64,000 nucleotides of DNA from contig NZ_JAFA01000012.1 of assembly GCF_000519185.1 (NCBI RefSeq), forward strand, positions 62,001 to 126,000, given 5' to 3'. How positions within the stretch are numbered: position 1 is the stretch's first letter; each line of letters opens with the position of its first letter. The notes under the pieces were generated by a model that saw only the letters and a program-made list of their open reading frames with translations, made no database searches and was not told the origin of the DNA. The position numbers and the translations under genes are program-made. This stretch comes from Paraburkholderia nodosa DSM 21604 (GTDB lineage Bacteria > Pseudomonadota > Gammaproteobacteria > Burkholderiales > Burkholderiaceae). This document shows, one piece after another, positions 1-8,346 of the stretch.

Positions 1-2
1 AG

Positions 3-530
3 TCTTATGCCGCAGCGCTGGCCGCGACGATGTCGAGCCCCGCGGACGCGATCCGATCGCTGTCATCGCTCGCGAGCTTCGCGCCGAGCGGCACTTACAT
101 GACATCGACGATCGGCAGCGCCATGTCGACCATGGAGGCGGCGACGTCGGCGCTGTTGCGCCGAGCGGCGATCTCTCAGCTCGCGCAGTCCGTGTCCGTC
201 TACCAGCCGTCTTCATATGACGATGCGACGTCGATGATCGCCACGGTCACGACCCTGCTCGACAGCGAGATCGAGACTGCGGCCGACGCCGGCGACGACA
301 ATTCGTTCGCCGCGCTGCGCACGCTTCGTAACTCCGTCGTCGAGGATCTGCAGGCGCGCGGCGCGGACCTCGCGTCGCTGTCGACCATGTCGTTCAATGG
401 CTCGCTGCCGGCGCTGGTGCTGGCCCATCGGATCTACGGCGATGCCACGCGCGCCGACCAGCTCGTGCAGCAGGTCGCGCCCGTTCATCCGCTCTTCATG
501 CCCGCAACGTTTCAGGCGCTTTCGAACTGA
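3..530 (+). CDS. phage DNA circularization protein, Mu gp43 (N)-like, C-terminal part
   Basis: The reading frame is already open at base 3 and has no stop upstream inside the window, so this is the end of a larger gene; the Met at 30 is probably internal. The visible 175 residues are alpha-helical and end with HPLFMPATFQALSN, resembling the tails of DNA circularization/Mu N family proteins. In Mu-type phages this tail/DNA-injection protein is encoded between the tape measure and the baseplate hub, which is exactly its place here. The gene is followed after 3 bp by the hub gene, which has no Shine-Dalgarno of its own, suggesting translational coupling. Confidence 0.75.
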   Translation, partial: SYAAALAATMSSPADAIRSLSSLASFAPSGTYMTSTIGSAMSTMEAATSALLRRAAISQLAQSVSVYQPSSYDDATSMIATVTTLLDSEIETAADAGDDNSFAALRTLRNSVVEDLQARGADLASLSTMSFNGSLPALVLAHRIYGDATRADQLVQQVAPVHPLFMPATFQALSN

Positions 531-533
531 TCG

Positions 534-1613
534 ATGGACGATGAACTGTTTCTGAGCGTCGGCGACCAGACGATTACTGGCTGGACCGACATCCGCGTGA
601 CGCGTGGCATCGAGCGCTGTGTCTCCGATTTCGAGATCGGGCTTACGGAAGAGCAGATCGAGCAGGACATCGTGACCGAGGTCGTCGTGCAGCCGGGCGA
701 CGAATGCCTCATCGATCTGGGCGCCGATCTCGTGCTGACCGGCTACATCGACGACTACATCCCGTCGATCGGTCCGGATACGCACACTGTGCGCGTGGCC
801 GGCCGCAGCAAATGTGAGGATCTGGTCGATTGCTCGGCCGTGTGGCCGAACGGGCAGATCAGCGGAACGTCTGCGCTGGACGTCGCCACGAAACTGGCGG
901 CGCACTATGGCATCACGGTGAAGTGCGACGTCAGCGACCTGATCGCGATCCCTCAATTCAACGTCTTCATCGGCGAGACGCCATTCGAGATCATCGAGCG
1001 CGTGAGTCGCTTCAGCCAGCTGCTCGTCTATGACGAGCCGGATGGGAGTCTGCGGCTTGCGCGTTCAAATTCGGGTGTGCAGGCTGCTGGCGGACTCGTG
1101 CAGGGCCTGAACATTCAGGAAGCGTCGGTCGTCTATTCGGCGCGCGACCGGTTCTCGTCGTACACGTGTTTCGCGCAATCGGTTCTGTCGTTCACGGACG
1201 CCGGGATCGGGCCGAACATGATCGCTACGGTGAGCGACGTCGGCGTGAAGCGCGTGCGCGAGCGCTACATCGTCGCCGAGGCCGTGCAGGGATTTCAGGA
1301 TCTCGCGCGCCGGCGCGCGATCTGGGAGATGAACCGGCGCGCCGGGCGCGCGGCGATGGTGATGGTGAAGACCGACAGCTGGCGGGATGCCTCGGGCACG
1401 CTGTGGACGCCTAACACGCTCGTCTATGTCGACATCCCGAAGCTGAAGATCTCGCAGCAAACGTGGCTCATCGGCGAGGTGACGTACAAGCGCAACGCAG
1501 AAGAGGGCACGACGGCAGAGCTGATCATCATGGATCCGGCGGCGTATGCGGCCGAGCCGATCGCGCTGCAGCCGATGTTCGTCGACGCGAGTACTACCGG
1601 GGCGACGCGATGA
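534..1613 (+). CDS. phage baseplate hub protein, Mu gp44 (P)-like
   Basis: The product is 359 aa, close to Mu gp44 (about 379 aa), the trimeric hub that caps the tail tube and carries the spike. The N-terminal region contains GDECLIDLGADLVLTGYIDD, the beta-rich strand pattern of gpD/gp27-like hub domains, and the C-terminal part has TWLIGEVTYKRNAEEG typical of the family. It begins 3 bp after the DNA circularization gene and overlaps the spike gene by 4 bp (ATGA), so hub and spike are translationally coupled. Assignment rests on family resemblance and gene order. Confidence 0.85.
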   Translation: MDDELFLSVGDQTITGWTDIRVTRGIERCVSDFEIGLTEEQIEQDIVTEVVVQPGDECLIDLGADLVLTGYIDDYIPSIGPDTHTVRVAGRSKCEDLVDCSAVWPNGQISGTSALDVATKLAAHYGITVKCDVSDLIAIPQFNVFIGETPFEIIERVSRFSQLLVYDEPDGSLRLARSNSGVQAAGGLVQGLNIQEASVVYSARDRFSSYTCFAQSVLSFTDAGIGPNMIATVSDVGVKRVRERYIVAEAVQGFQDLARRRAIWEMNRRAGRAAMVMVKTDSWRDASGTLWTPNTLVYVDIPKLKISQQTWLIGEVTYKRNAEEGTTAELIIMDPAAYAAEPIALQPMFVDASTTGATR

Positions 1614-2203
1614 GTAAAGGGTTCATGGACCGTGCGGCACGGCGCATTCTAAACATCATTGGGCGCGCGCGCGTGAATCTGGTGAAGGATTCGGGCCCGG
1701 TGCAGATGGTGCAGCTGACGGTGAACGATCTCGAGACGATCGACAACATCCCGGTCGTCCATGATTTCGGCTTCAGCTCGAATCCGCCTGAGGGTAGCGA
1801 TGTGGCCATGGTCTTCGTCGGCGGCGATCGCAGTAATGGCGTGATCGTCGCTTCTAACCACCAGAAATATCGGGTCCGAAATCTCGCGCCGGGCGAGAGC
1901 GTGATCTACACGCAGGACGGGAAGCAGATCTATCTCACGGCCAGCGGCGGCATCAAGGTTGCGGCCAATGGGCAACCGGTTGAGGTGGATAACGCAACGA
2001 CCGTGACGATCAATGCCGCCACGAAGGTCCGCATGGTCACACCGCTCCTCGAGTGCACGGGCGACATCGTCGACAACTGCGATACGACAGGTCGCAGCAT
2101 GGCAGCAGACCGCGCACTGTACGACGAGCACAAACACCCGATCGTGAACATCCAGACCGGTGGCAGCACGATCAATACCGGCACCCCGACGGTGACCGAA
2201 TGA
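1610..2203 (+). CDS. phage baseplate assembly protein V / central spike, Mu gp45-like
   Basis: The 197-aa protein starts at the ATG overlapping the hub stop codon. Residues about 20-100 form the OB-fold region and residues 100-165 show the short repeating strands of a triple beta-helix spike. Near the C-terminus is YDEHKHP (H174-K-H176), the HxH motif that binds iron at the apex of gp45/gpV spikes. The protein punctures the host outer membrane during contraction. It overlaps the gp46-like gene by 4 bp. A longer open frame reaches back to 1463, but it lies inside the hub gene and the family begins with this Met. Confidence 0.88.
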   Translation: MSKGFMDRAARRILNIIGRARVNLVKDSGPVQMVQLTVNDLETIDNIPVVHDFGFSSNPPEGSDVAMVFVGGDRSNGVIVASNHQKYRVRNLAPGESVIYTQDGKQIYLTASGGIKVAANGQPVEVDNATTVTINAATKVRMVTPLLECTGDIVDNCDTTGRSMAADRALYDEHKHPIVNIQTGGSTINTGTPTVTE

Positions 2204-2652
2204 GCGATATCAAGATCTATTGGGATGCCGCGAATGGGCGCGGAGACTGGCAGCTGCTCGCCAACGACATCGCGACTGGCGACGACCTGCAGACAGCCCT
2301 GCTGTTCAGCCTGTTCAGCGATCGCGAGGCCGCGGATGACGACGTCATCCCCGACGGCTCGAACGACCGGCGCGGCTGGTGGGGCGACGACGGCACGGAC
2401 GACCCGACGGGCCTCACGGGCTCTCGTCTATGGCTGCTCGCACGGCGCAAATCGCCCACTGACGAAACGCTTCGCGATGCCTACGACTATATCGTCGAGG
2501 CGATTCAATGGCTCATCGATACGAGCGTCGTCGCGCGCTTCGATGTAGGCGTGCAGTGGGCGCGCGCGGACATGCTGGCCAGCACGATCGTCGCATGGCC
2601 GCCCGGCGGCGGCGCACCGCAGACCTATAACTGGGCGTGGGGAACAAACTAA
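2200..2652 (+). CDS. phage GP46 family baseplate protein
   Basis: The 150-aa product has the N-terminal MSDIKIYWD and the central GWWGDD motif characteristic of the Mu gp46 family (equivalent to P2 gpW), a baseplate wedge component linking hub and wedges. The start codon ATG overlaps the spike gene stop (ATGA) and its own stop overlaps the next start (TAATG). All baseplate genes from 534 to 3821 therefore form one coupled translation unit. Confidence 0.85.
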   Translation: MSDIKIYWDAANGRGDWQLLANDIATGDDLQTALLFSLFSDREAADDDVIPDGSNDRRGWWGDDGTDDPTGLTGSRLWLLARRKSPTDETLRDAYDYIVEAIQWLIDTSVVARFDVGVQWARADMLASTIVAWPPGGGAPQTYNWAWGTN

Positions 2653-3821
2653 TGCCGTACTCCAGACCAACTCTTACCGAGCTGCGCACGCAGATCTGGA
2701 GCGACATCCAGACGGGTTTCAGTTCGATCCTCGCGTTCCTCCAGAAGGCCGTGCTCAAGATTCTTGGCGCAGCGCTGGCCGCTCTGATCTGGGGTGTCTA
2801 TGGCTATCTCGACTGGATTGCGAAACAGGCGGTGCCGTGGACCGCCCAGGACGAATATCTTGCCGGCTGGGGCGCGCTCAAGAGCACCTACCTGAAGAAA
2901 GCCACCGCAACAGTGCTGAATGTCCTCTTCACTGGAGCGGTCCCGGGCACACCAATAAATGCGGGCGCGGGGATCTCGCGGCAGGACAACACGCTCTACA
3001 CCGTCCTGTCGTCGACGGAGGTGGCGACCGATGGCACCGTGACTGTTGAAGTGCAGGCGACAGTGGCTGGCAGCGCAGCCAACTGCGATAACGGCACATC
3101 GATGACACTTACGTCTGCGATCGCGGGGATCCCTTCGACAGGCACTGTCTCCGGAACCGTCGAGCCTGGCGCGGACGTTGAGCAGCAGGAAGCCTATCGC
3201 ACGCGCGTGATGGACGCGTATCAGAACCCGGCGCAGGGCGGCGATCAAAACGACTACGTGCAATGGGCAACGGCCATCGCGGGCGTCACGCGTGCCTGGT
3301 GTCAACCCAATGGATTCGGGCCCGGCACCGTCGTCGTCTACTTCATGATGGACCTCGTCGAATCGGCCCACGCCGGTTTCCCACAGGGAACGAACGGCGT
3401 CTCGCAGCACGATCAAGGCCCGACCGGCACTCCACGGGGTGTCGTCGCCATTGGCGACCAGCTGACGGTCGCGGACGCAATAGTCAGCGAACAGCCGGTG
3501 ACGGCGCTCGTCTACGCGTGCTCGCCAATCGAAAACCAGATCGGCTTCACGATCTCCGGATTGAGCGCGGTGGGAAGTACCACTCAGGCCGCGGTCAATT
3601 CGGCGTTGTCGGACGTTTTCTTTCGGAATGGTCAGCCTAAAGGGACGATCGACTGGTCCGATATCACGGGCGCGGTGAATTCGGTCTCGGGTACGAGCGG
3701 CTATCTGATCACCGCAGTTACGAGCACGGTCGCGGGCGTGACGACGTCGCTTTCTCCCAATGCGAATATCACCATGAGCGCCGGCCAGTTGCCGGTGCTC
3801 GGCACTGTCAACTACGTCTGA
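2652..3821 (+). CDS. phage baseplate protein J, Mu gp47-like
   Basis: The 389-aa protein belongs to the baseplate J/gp47 family: an N-terminal helix-rich part (residues 1-75), then a beta-domain with GTPINAGAGISRQDNTLY, and the downstream EAYRTRVMDAYQNPAQGGDQNDY segment (quoted here in two halves, EAYRTRVMDAY and QNPAQGGDQNDY). These wedge proteins transmit the contraction signal to the sheath. An in-frame upstream GTG/ATG-like extension at 2637 would overlap gp46; the ATG at 2652, overlapping the TAA, fits the coupling seen in the whole module. Confidence 0.87.
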   Translation: MPYSRPTLTELRTQIWSDIQTGFSSILAFLQKAVLKILGAALAALIWGVYGYLDWIAKQAVPWTAQDEYLAGWGALKSTYLKKATATVLNVLFTGAVPGTPINAGAGISRQDNTLYTVLSSTEVATDGTVTVEVQATVAGSAANCDNGTSMTLTSAIAGIPSTGTVSGTVEPGADVEQQEAYRTRVMDAYQNPAQGGDQNDYVQWATAIAGVTRAWCQPNGFGPGTVVVYFMMDLVESAHAGFPQGTNGVSQHDQGPTGTPRGVVAIGDQLTVADAIVSEQPVTALVYACSPIENQIGFTISGLSAVGSTTQAAVNSALSDVFFRNGQPKGTIDWSDITGAVNSVSGTSGYLITAVTSTVAGVTTSLSPNANITMSAGQLPVLGTVNYV

Positions 3822-3824
3822 ACC

Positions 3825-4418
3825 ATGCTCGCACCCAATTACAGCGCTGCGGACTATCTCCGCGCGTTGCAGGCTCATTTGCCGCGCGGTCGTGTGTGGC
3901 CGCGTGACAGCGACGCGACGCAATCTCAAGTGCTTGGCACGCTCACACCGGTATTCGCGCGCCTGAACGCGCGTGCCAACAATCTGCTTATCGATGCTTT
4001 TCCGGGATCGACCTACGAGCTGCTACCAGAGTGGGAATCGACACTTGGGCTTCCTGATCCGTGCGCCGGCGAAGCGCCGACGACCGAGCAGCGCGTCGCA
4101 CAGGTAGTGGGTCGTCTGGCAGCGAGCGGCGGCCAATCGATTCCGTATTTCACTGCCGTCGCGAGCGCTATCGGCTATGCGATCACGATCAGCCAGTTCG
4201 TGCCCGCGCAGTTCGGCATGGCGTTTGGTTTGCCATTCGGGGGGGACGACTGGGCGTATGCATGGCAAGTGAACGCTCCGACATTCACGATCAACCATCT
4301 CACTTTCGGTGGTTCCTTCGGCACGCCATTCGCCACATGGGGCAACAACGTTCTTCAGTGCGAGCTCGAGCGCATTGCTCCTGCTCAGACCATTCTCAAC
4401 TTCTCGTATTCGGACTGA
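3825..4418 (+). CDS. phage gp48-like baseplate protein (YmfQ/DUF2313 family)
   Basis: The 197-aa protein starts MLAPNYSAADYLRALQAHLPRGRVWPR, a characteristic opening of the YmfQ/Mu gp48 family (here abbreviated: SADY, LPRG and WPR are the key pieces). It contains the family motif YELLPEWESTLGLPDPC. P2 gpI is the functional counterpart, joining baseplate wedge to tail fibres. It follows the gp47 gene by 3 bp and precedes the fibre gene by 6 bp. Function is assigned by family and position. Confidence 0.85.
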   Translation: MLAPNYSAADYLRALQAHLPRGRVWPRDSDATQSQVLGTLTPVFARLNARANNLLIDAFPGSTYELLPEWESTLGLPDPCAGEAPTTEQRVAQVVGRLAASGGQSIPYFTAVASAIGYAITISQFVPAQFGMAFGLPFGGDDWAYAWQVNAPTFTINHLTFGGSFGTPFATWGNNVLQCELERIAPAQTILNFSYSD

Positions 4419-4424
4419 CCGAAC

Positions 4425-5408
4425 ATGGATCGACTCATTGCAGCGAATTCAGTGCCGATGGCCCAGGCGGATACTGCGCCGACCACCGGCACACCGCAGG
4501 GTGCGACCGACGGTAACGCCGCGACCAATGTGCCTGCGACGCGTTGGCCGTCCTACCAATACAACGCGATTCAGGAAGAGCTGATAGCGATATTGGGTGG
4601 AGCAAACATCGCACCTGATCGCACAAATAACGCACAGATTCTCGCCGCCATTCGAGCCCTGATAGCTCAGTCGGCAGCGGTGATCGGGGACCGTCGCAAT
4701 CTGGTTTCGAAAGTCGCAGCAGCATCGTCGACGAAAACGATTACGGCAGATGAGATCGTCGTTGGATCTGCTCTGGGCGGTCAAAAGACCGTGCTGGCTA
4801 GCTTCAGTGGCACTGGCAACCTTGCGACGACTGGACTCAACGGGATGGATACCGGGTCTGCTCCCGTAAGTGGATTCGTTGCAGAGTATGCAGTCTATAA
4901 CCCGACTACTGGCGCGAAGGGGCTGCTTTACACGAACGCTACAAGCTCAGTGGCGCCGAATGTATATGGCGGTTCAAACCCGGTGAGCGGTTATACGGCT
5001 AGTGCGCTTTTGGGCGTGTGGGCAACGAATGCGAGCGGCCAGTTCAAGATCGGCTATCAGCTTGATCGGACATTCTCGGTCCCATCAACCAACGTCTTGA
5101 CCACTGCTACATCTGCCAGCACACCCACAGCGCTTTCACTATCCTCCGCAGTGCCCATGAATGCCAAGCTGGTAAGCGGGCTGATGGGGCTTTCGTCAAG
5201 CGCAACGAGCAGCATGATTATTTCCGTCTATTCGGATGCAAATAATTGCGGCCAGCAGAATACCTCAAACCCCTCGTTGACGGCTACCGTTCCATTTTAT
5301 GGAAATTATTCTGTCACACCGCCAACGCCGCAGACGATTTATTATACGGCTACATCCACGGCCGGAACTCCATTGTATGTTATCTACGTTTCGGGGTACT
5401 CAATCTAA
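4425..5408 (+). CDS. phage tail fibre protein
   Basis: The 327-aa product begins with a conserved fibre N-terminus: residues 1-80 include TPQGATDGNAATNVPATRWP, and then QYNAIQEELIAILGGA, commonly seen at the baseplate-attachment end of phage fibres in this family. From residue 90 onward the sequence is low-complexity, Ser/Thr/Ala/Gly-rich, without a pattern I can name, and its base composition shifts to lower G+C. That is the usual look of a swapped receptor-binding end. It follows gp48 by 6 bp and precedes a 64-aa gene likely acting with it. Host receptor cannot be deduced. Confidence 0.8.
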   Translation: MDRLIAANSVPMAQADTAPTTGTPQGATDGNAATNVPATRWPSYQYNAIQEELIAILGGANIAPDRTNNAQILAAIRALIAQSAAVIGDRRNLVSKVAAASSTKTITADEIVVGSALGGQKTVLASFSGTGNLATTGLNGMDTGSAPVSGFVAEYAVYNPTTGAKGLLYTNATSSVAPNVYGGSNPVSGYTASALLGVWATNASGQFKIGYQLDRTFSVPSTNVLTTATSASTPTALSLSSAVPMNAKLVSGLMGLSSSATSSMIISVYSDANNCGQQNTSNPSLTATVPFYGNYSVTPPTPQTIYYTATSTAGTPLYVIYVSGYSI

Positions 5409-5417
5409 CGAGGACGT

Positions 5418-5612
5418 ATGATGAATGCAACCATCAATGTACAATTTGCCGATTCGACGGATCAAAAGATCGTTGCATATTTTGCTGGGCCGCAAGATCC
5501 TTCGGTTTACACTAATCTCGGCACCGTCGAGGCGAATGATGCCAGATGGGCGGCGTTCTATGCCGCCACCAGTGCGTCCGCTCCGGGCTTGCCATCGCCA
5601 ACGCAATCTTGA
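5418..5612 (+). CDS. small protein downstream of the tail fibre, function unknown
   Basis: This 64-aa product (or 63 aa from the second ATG at 5421, which is better spaced from the ACGAGGA ribosome-binding sequence at about 5408-5414) lies 9 bp after the fibre gene. The sequence has no signal peptide or membrane segment, contains AYFAGPQDPSVY and ends in a Ser/Pro/Thr tail. Genes in this place often encode fibre-assembly chaperones or fibre-tip partners, but the protein shows no recognised chaperone motif. It ends 2 bp from the convergent acyltransferase gene. Confidence 0.6.
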   Translation: MMNATINVQFADSTDQKIVAYFAGPQDPSVYTNLGTVEANDARWAAFYAATSASAPGLPSPTQS

Positions 5613-5614
5613 TG

Positions 5615-6607
5615 TTATTCGGCCTTCAAATGCTCCGAGGCGGGAACATACTCGCTTGAAGCTGGGGATCTCTTGCGCAATGCGTGGCGCAGGGAGATTA
5701 CCCGTTTTTCGACGAGTTCGTATGAGCCCCAAGCCAGTATGACGGATGCAATTAGCAGGCCGGGAATATACAGTTTTGAATCTTGATGAAATCCGGCGAT
5801 CTGGAATGACCAGAGAATAAAGAAGTGGTTGAGAAACATGCCATAGCTGAGATTTCCGGCAAACTCCTCTAGCCGACCGAAGCGGATCTTTGTTAGTGCC
5901 AAGACAATCGGGGCGCCGATCACGACTCCAAATAGGACTTCAAACAAAGGGAATCGAATCGCGTTGCCCGCGATCCCGGCGCCAAGCAGAATGGCACACG
6001 CTGCATACGCAAACATCGTTAGAGCTTTGTGCTCGCCGGTTCGAAGAAAACTTCCCAGAAGAAACACAAAGAGCGTTCCCGGCAGCATGCGATAGCCCCA
6101 TGTATCGCTGTCCAGAACGCCGAGATATGGAAGCAGAAAGAAGGCGAGCGACAACAAAAGGACAGGCACGCGCAGTCGCAGAATCAGAATGAACGGAATT
6201 GCCAGATAAAACTGCGACTCCAGTCCAAGCGACCACGCCTGAGGGATCGTTAGCGCGTTCGGGAAATATCGGAAGAAGTTAAGCGGCAGCATCGTCAGGT
6301 TGAGGGCTGCCGTCGCTGGTGTGAGTCCAGAAATGAAATCCGACGCCGGATGAAAGCAGATGATAAGCGCGAGCGTGAGCAGGCTGTAGAAAAGAAACTG
6401 CGGGAACAGTCTCATCATCCGATCGAGATAGAACGACGGGATGCTGTCCAGGGTTGTGTAATGCCGCTGCACTAAAGCGGTCATGACGTAACCACTCAAA
6501 AGGTAAAAGGACACAACTGCGATGACGCCGGGATTGTGGCCGTACCATGCGATGCCGATATGCGAAAGCATGACGGCGACAGCTAGGAGTAGACGATAGA
6601 TACCCAT
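5615..6607 (-). CDS. acyltransferase 3 family membrane protein (probable O-antigen/surface glycan acylation; lysogenic conversion gene)
   Basis: The 330-aa protein has about nine to ten hydrophobic segments from residue 3 onward and the acyltransferase-3 (OafA/YrhL) hallmarks: an early SHIGIAWYGH with the membrane-embedded His, FYLDRMMRLFPQF (the R-x10-type Arg motif of the family), and WSLGLESQFYLAIP. Such enzymes transfer acetyl or other acyl groups to sugars of LPS O-antigen or exported glycans. It is transcribed against the surrounding late genes, is visibly lower in G+C than its neighbours, and sits between fibre and lysis genes. That is the typical place for a phage moron that changes the receptor after lysogeny. 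Acyl donor and target sugar are unknown. Confidence 0.85.
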   Translation of the reverse strand: MGIYRLLLAVAVMLSHIGIAWYGHNPGVIAVVSFYLLSGYVMTALVQRHYTTLDSIPSFYLDRMMRLFPQFLFYSLLTLALIICFHPASDFISGLTPATAALNLTMLPLNFFRYFPNALTIPQAWSLGLESQFYLAIPFILILRLRVPVLLLSLAFFLLPYLGVLDSDTWGYRMLPGTLFVFLLGSFLRTGEHKALTMFAYAACAILLGAGIAGNAIRFPLFEVLFGVVIGAPIVLALTKIRFGRLEEFAGNLSYGMFLNHFFILWSFQIAGFHQDSKLYIPGLLIASVILAWGSYELVEKRVISLRHALRKRSPASSEYVPASEHLKAE

Positions 6608-6749
6608 TACGAACCCTTTCTAATTTTTTCGAATTCTATCAGGGTCCGTAAGGCGCGGCCGTTTCCCTCAAAGCCGATACATCGCCGTCGGTATATACGC
6701 CGCCTATTGCTGTTTTATTGTCAGAATCATTCAAGGAGCATAAGAGCCT

Positions 6750-7190
6750 ATGCCAACCTCCGGCGACGATATGAGCCTTGTAAAGCTGCTTTCGGGAATT
6801 TCGGCATCGCTTGCCGTGCTCGCCGGCACGATGTCAGCCGGCTGGCTGCGCGCACGCAGGGAGATCTCCGGCGTGCGGAAGACGGAATCGAGCGACAAGC
6901 TCGAGATGCGCCGCGACGAGATCGAGGCGTCGACCCTCGAGAGCCTCGCCCGCGCATCGAAAGAATGGGAGGCCCAGTACCACAAAGCGATATCCCGAGA
7001 GACGCGCTATCGGCGGCTGCTGTCGGTTTCCGAGGCGCGGTACCGCAAGATGGTTCAGCAGGCGGCAGAGGACCGGCTCCAGGACCGCCTGAAGATCGAG
7101 GCGCTGATGCTCAGTCTGGCGGAGAAGGATCGTCGGATCGTTGAACTGCAGGCACAGATTGGAGGCCGTCGGCCGACGGACACGCCATGA
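6750..7190 (+). CDS. phage membrane-anchored coiled-coil protein, unknown function
   Basis: The 146-aa product has one hydrophobic segment at about residues 9-28, then a long charged helical region (residues 35-135) with heptad-like spacing, ending GRRPTDTP. The gene has an AAGGAG ribosome-binding sequence at 6733-6738; a second Met at residue 8 is an alternative start. It opens the late/lysis group and overlaps the following gene by 4 bp (ATGA). The topology, one membrane anchor plus a coiled coil facing one side, recalls inner-membrane spanins, but the order relative to the endolysin and the lack of an embedded partner gene leave that unproven. Confidence 0.6.
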   Translation: MPTSGDDMSLVKLLSGISASLAVLAGTMSAGWLRARREISGVRKTESSDKLEMRRDEIEASTLESLARASKEWEAQYHKAISRETRYRRLLSVSEARYRKMVQQAAEDRLQDRLKIEALMLSLAEKDRRIVELQAQIGGRRPTDTP

Positions 7191-7735
7191 CGAAAGGGCA
7201 ACGACTGAAGGCGTTTTGGCATCGCATCGACATCTTCGTGCTGTTCGCGATGGTGGTGCTGCTGGCCATGGCCGCCGGCGCCGGGGTGATGAACTGGATC
7301 AACCAGCGCGAGCGGATGCAGCTCGTCGACCGGATGCCGCTGGTGCGCAGCGAAGAGCGCGAGGCGTGCGTGCGTGAGTTCAAAGGCCGCATCGATGACC
7401 TCACAAGCATGAATCAGCACGACGTGGCCGCGCTCGACGATCTGCGCAACCAGATGGCGGACACGCGCGAGCTCGCGGCCTATACGCTGCGCTTCCTGGG
7501 CGATCGCGCGCGGATCAGCGATGCGACGACCGCGGCGATGCTGAAGCAGGCGCGGCAGGCGACCGCGGCCGCAACTGCCGCACAGCAGACCAGCGTGCAG
7601 GTCGAAAAGAAGGTAAGCGCGACGGCGACGAAGGTCGATGAAGCCGCAAGCACCGCGCAAGCAGTGAGCCGAAAGCTGGATACGGCCGTGCGGCCGCCGC
7701 TGCCCGCGAAGCCCTGGATAGGCAACACCCACTGA
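7187..7735 (+). CDS. phage single-span coiled-coil membrane protein, unknown function
   Basis: The 182-aa product has a short basic N-terminus (MTKGQRLKAFWHR), one strong membrane span at about residues 15-36 and a long helical C-terminal part rich in Ala, Gln, Lys and Thr (residues 60-170). Start ATG overlaps the stop of the gene before it, so the two are coupled and probably work together. The layout would fit an inner-membrane spanin or a membrane scaffold of the lysis complex. No domain is recognised. Confidence 0.6.
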   Translation: MTKGQRLKAFWHRIDIFVLFAMVVLLAMAAGAGVMNWINQRERMQLVDRMPLVRSEEREACVREFKGRIDDLTSMNQHDVAALDDLRNQMADTRELAAYTLRFLGDRARISDATTAAMLKQARQATAAATAAQQTSVQVEKKVSATATKVDEAASTAQAVSRKLDTAVRPPLPAKPWIGNTH

Positions 7736-7841
7736 GCTGTTGGCGCTCCTCGAGCGCCGTTCCCATTTCCCCCTGACACCTCGCGCGCGCCTGCGCCCCG
7801 GCGCGGCGCGCGCCTGCGCGTCGATTCTTCGCAGAGGCAAT

Positions 7842-8297
7842 ATGACACCCGACGACTTTATTGCGGCGATCGCGCCGCCGGCGCAGGCGCTCGCCGCCTC
7901 GAGCAACATCCCGGCCAGTTTCACCGTCGCGCAGGCGGCGCTCGAATCGGGCTGGGCGACGTCGCAGCTCGCGACGAAGTATTTCAACCTCTTCGGCGTG
8001 AAGGCGGATCCGAGCTGGACTGGCCAGACCGTCACGCTGCCGACGACGGAGTATGTCGACGGCAAGCCGATCACCGAACAGGCCAAGTGGCGCGTCTACG
8101 ACAGCTGGCTAGCGAGCCTGCAGGACCGCGCGCAGTTCCTGATCGATAACCCGCGCTACGCGCCGGCGTTCGCGTATTCGACCGGGGCGCTCTTCGCACG
8201 CGCCGTGGCCGCCGCCGGCTATGCGACGGATCCGCACTATGCCGCGAAGATCATCTCGATCATCAATGCACACGGGCTCACGCAGCTCGACACCTAG
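7842..8297 (+). CDS. phage endolysin, glucosaminidase (FlgJ-type) domain
   Basis: The 151-aa protein is a single N-acetylglucosaminidase/FlgJ-type muramidase domain, which cleaves peptidoglycan glycan strands. Visible family marks are AQAALESGW with the probable catalytic Glu35, and YFNLFGVKAD (residues 47-56), followed by WRVYDSWLASLQDRAQFL. It lacks a signal peptide, so it should need a holin for export; a holin-like gene follows 49 bp downstream. Start ATG 7842 has an AGAGG sequence in front; the open frame continues upstream to 7740 but that stretch is Arg-rich and unlike the family. Confidence 0.85.
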   Translation: MTPDDFIAAIAPPAQALAASSNIPASFTVAQAALESGWATSQLATKYFNLFGVKADPSWTGQTVTLPTTEYVDGKPITEQAKWRVYDSWLASLQDRAQFLIDNPRYAPAFAYSTGALFARAVAAAGYATDPHYAAKIISIINAHGLTQLDT

Positions 8298-8346
8298 CCG
8301 TTCCAACTGCCGCATACCGCGGCTTTTTTTTCGCCCAGAGGAAACC

